NCBI GenBank assembly: GCA_023429345.1
Contig: JAEYVB010000055.1
Span: 1 to 5,576, forward strand
Reading direction: 5' to 3'
Source of the DNA: Planctomycetota bacterium
GTDB lineage: Bacteria; Planctomycetota; Phycisphaerae; Phycisphaerales; UBA1924
Length of the DNA: 5,576 bases
Shown here: positions 5,429-5,576 of the stretch, piece after piece
Layout: every line of letters starts with the position of its first letter
How positions within the stretch are numbered: position 1 is the stretch's first letter
Program-made: the position numbers and the translations under genes
Notes under the pieces: model-generated
The model's input: the letters and a program-made list of their open reading frames with translations, nothing else
Told to the model about the DNA's origin: nothing
Databases searched by the model: none

Positions 5429-5576
5429 TCAGAAGTCCAGGAGGAAGTTGAGCACGCGCTCCAGGCCGATGTGGCGCGGGGGCGTGTCGCGGTGCTCGGG
5501 GGCCGAGGGCAGGATGCGGGGGAACCGGTAGCGGAGGGGCGGGAGGCTCTCGGGCCACTGGTCCGGCAGGCGGGGG
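5429..5576 (-). CDS. YcjX-like (DUF463) P-loop protein, C-terminal end only
   Basis: A minus-strand frame open from the window edge ends at TGA (5431-5429). The 48 readable codons include YRFPRILPS in the middle and finish HIGLERVLNFLLDF. The 'FPR-x-LP ... HI-x-L-x-x-x-L-x-FLL' ending matches what I recall of the YcjX/DUF463 C-terminus (PHIR-type motif before FLLGD). The gene directly precedes the YcjF-like gene with a 3-base gap, the same order as the ycjX-ycjF pair of proteobacteria. YcjX proteins are P-loop NTPases with a predicted GTP-binding fold; that domain is outside the window, so the identification rests on the tail and on context. Confidence 0.7.
   Translation of the reverse strand, partial: PRLPDQWPESLPPLRYRFPRILPSAPEHRDTPPRHIGLERVLNFLLDF

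Noticed and set aside
4797..5558. Minus-strand open frame of 253 codons over the start of the ycjF-like gene and the ycjX tail
   Set aside because: It is Pro/Arg/Ala low-complexity translation in the wrong frame; the other two minus frames carry the recognised proteins.
1..5576. CRISPR array, rRNA or insertion-sequence transposase
   Set aside because: No regularly spaced long repeats, rRNA sequence or transposase motif was seen on either strand.

Overview
The window looks like planctomycete chromosomal DNA, probably a Phycisphaerae-like lineage, carrying the right-hand end of an integrated mobile element. The grounds are high G+C, a secreted protein with a PEP-CTERM-like tail (PAP motif, short hydrophobic stretch, RRRR end), a tRNA 3' end without an encoded CCA, and very GC-rich host genes on the right. 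The assignment is inference; there is no rRNA or other lineage marker in view.

Left part, 1-2774 (mobile element). An unrecognised gene enters from outside the window and ends at 867. Its C-terminal half has a strand pattern that reminds me of gasdermin pore-forming domains (tentative). After a 196-base regulatory gap comes a two-gene cassette: a 70-aa Cro/C1-type HTH protein (1064-1276) and a tyrosine recombinase (1273-2577) that overlap by 4 bases. The cassette promoter appears leaderless: a consensus -35, a spacer holding a perfect palindrome, and a -10 that places transcription start at the ATG. After the integrase, about 150 bases rich in GTGTC/GACAC motifs (candidate integrase arm sites) lead to a 45-base 3' fragment of a tRNA-Thr(CGU) gene at 2730-2774. 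This fragment is best read as attR, so the intact tRNA and attL should lie to the left, outside the window.

Right part, 2775-5576 (host). A GNAT acetyltransferase gene starts 33 bases after the tRNA fragment. It is convergent with a minus-strand gene for a secreted PEP-CTERM-type protein, and a strong hairpin lies between them. That secreted-protein gene has a long leader with three GC hairpins. Upstream of it on the minus strand is a YcjF/DUF697-type two-helix membrane protein, preceded after 3 bases by the last 48 codons of a YcjX-like (DUF463) P-loop protein. These two form a ycjX-ycjF-like operon running in from the right edge.

Working model: a tRNA-Thr-targeted element with a self-regulated HTH/integrase module carries a cargo gene that may be a membrane-pore defence effector. 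No gap between genes exceeds 300 bases.
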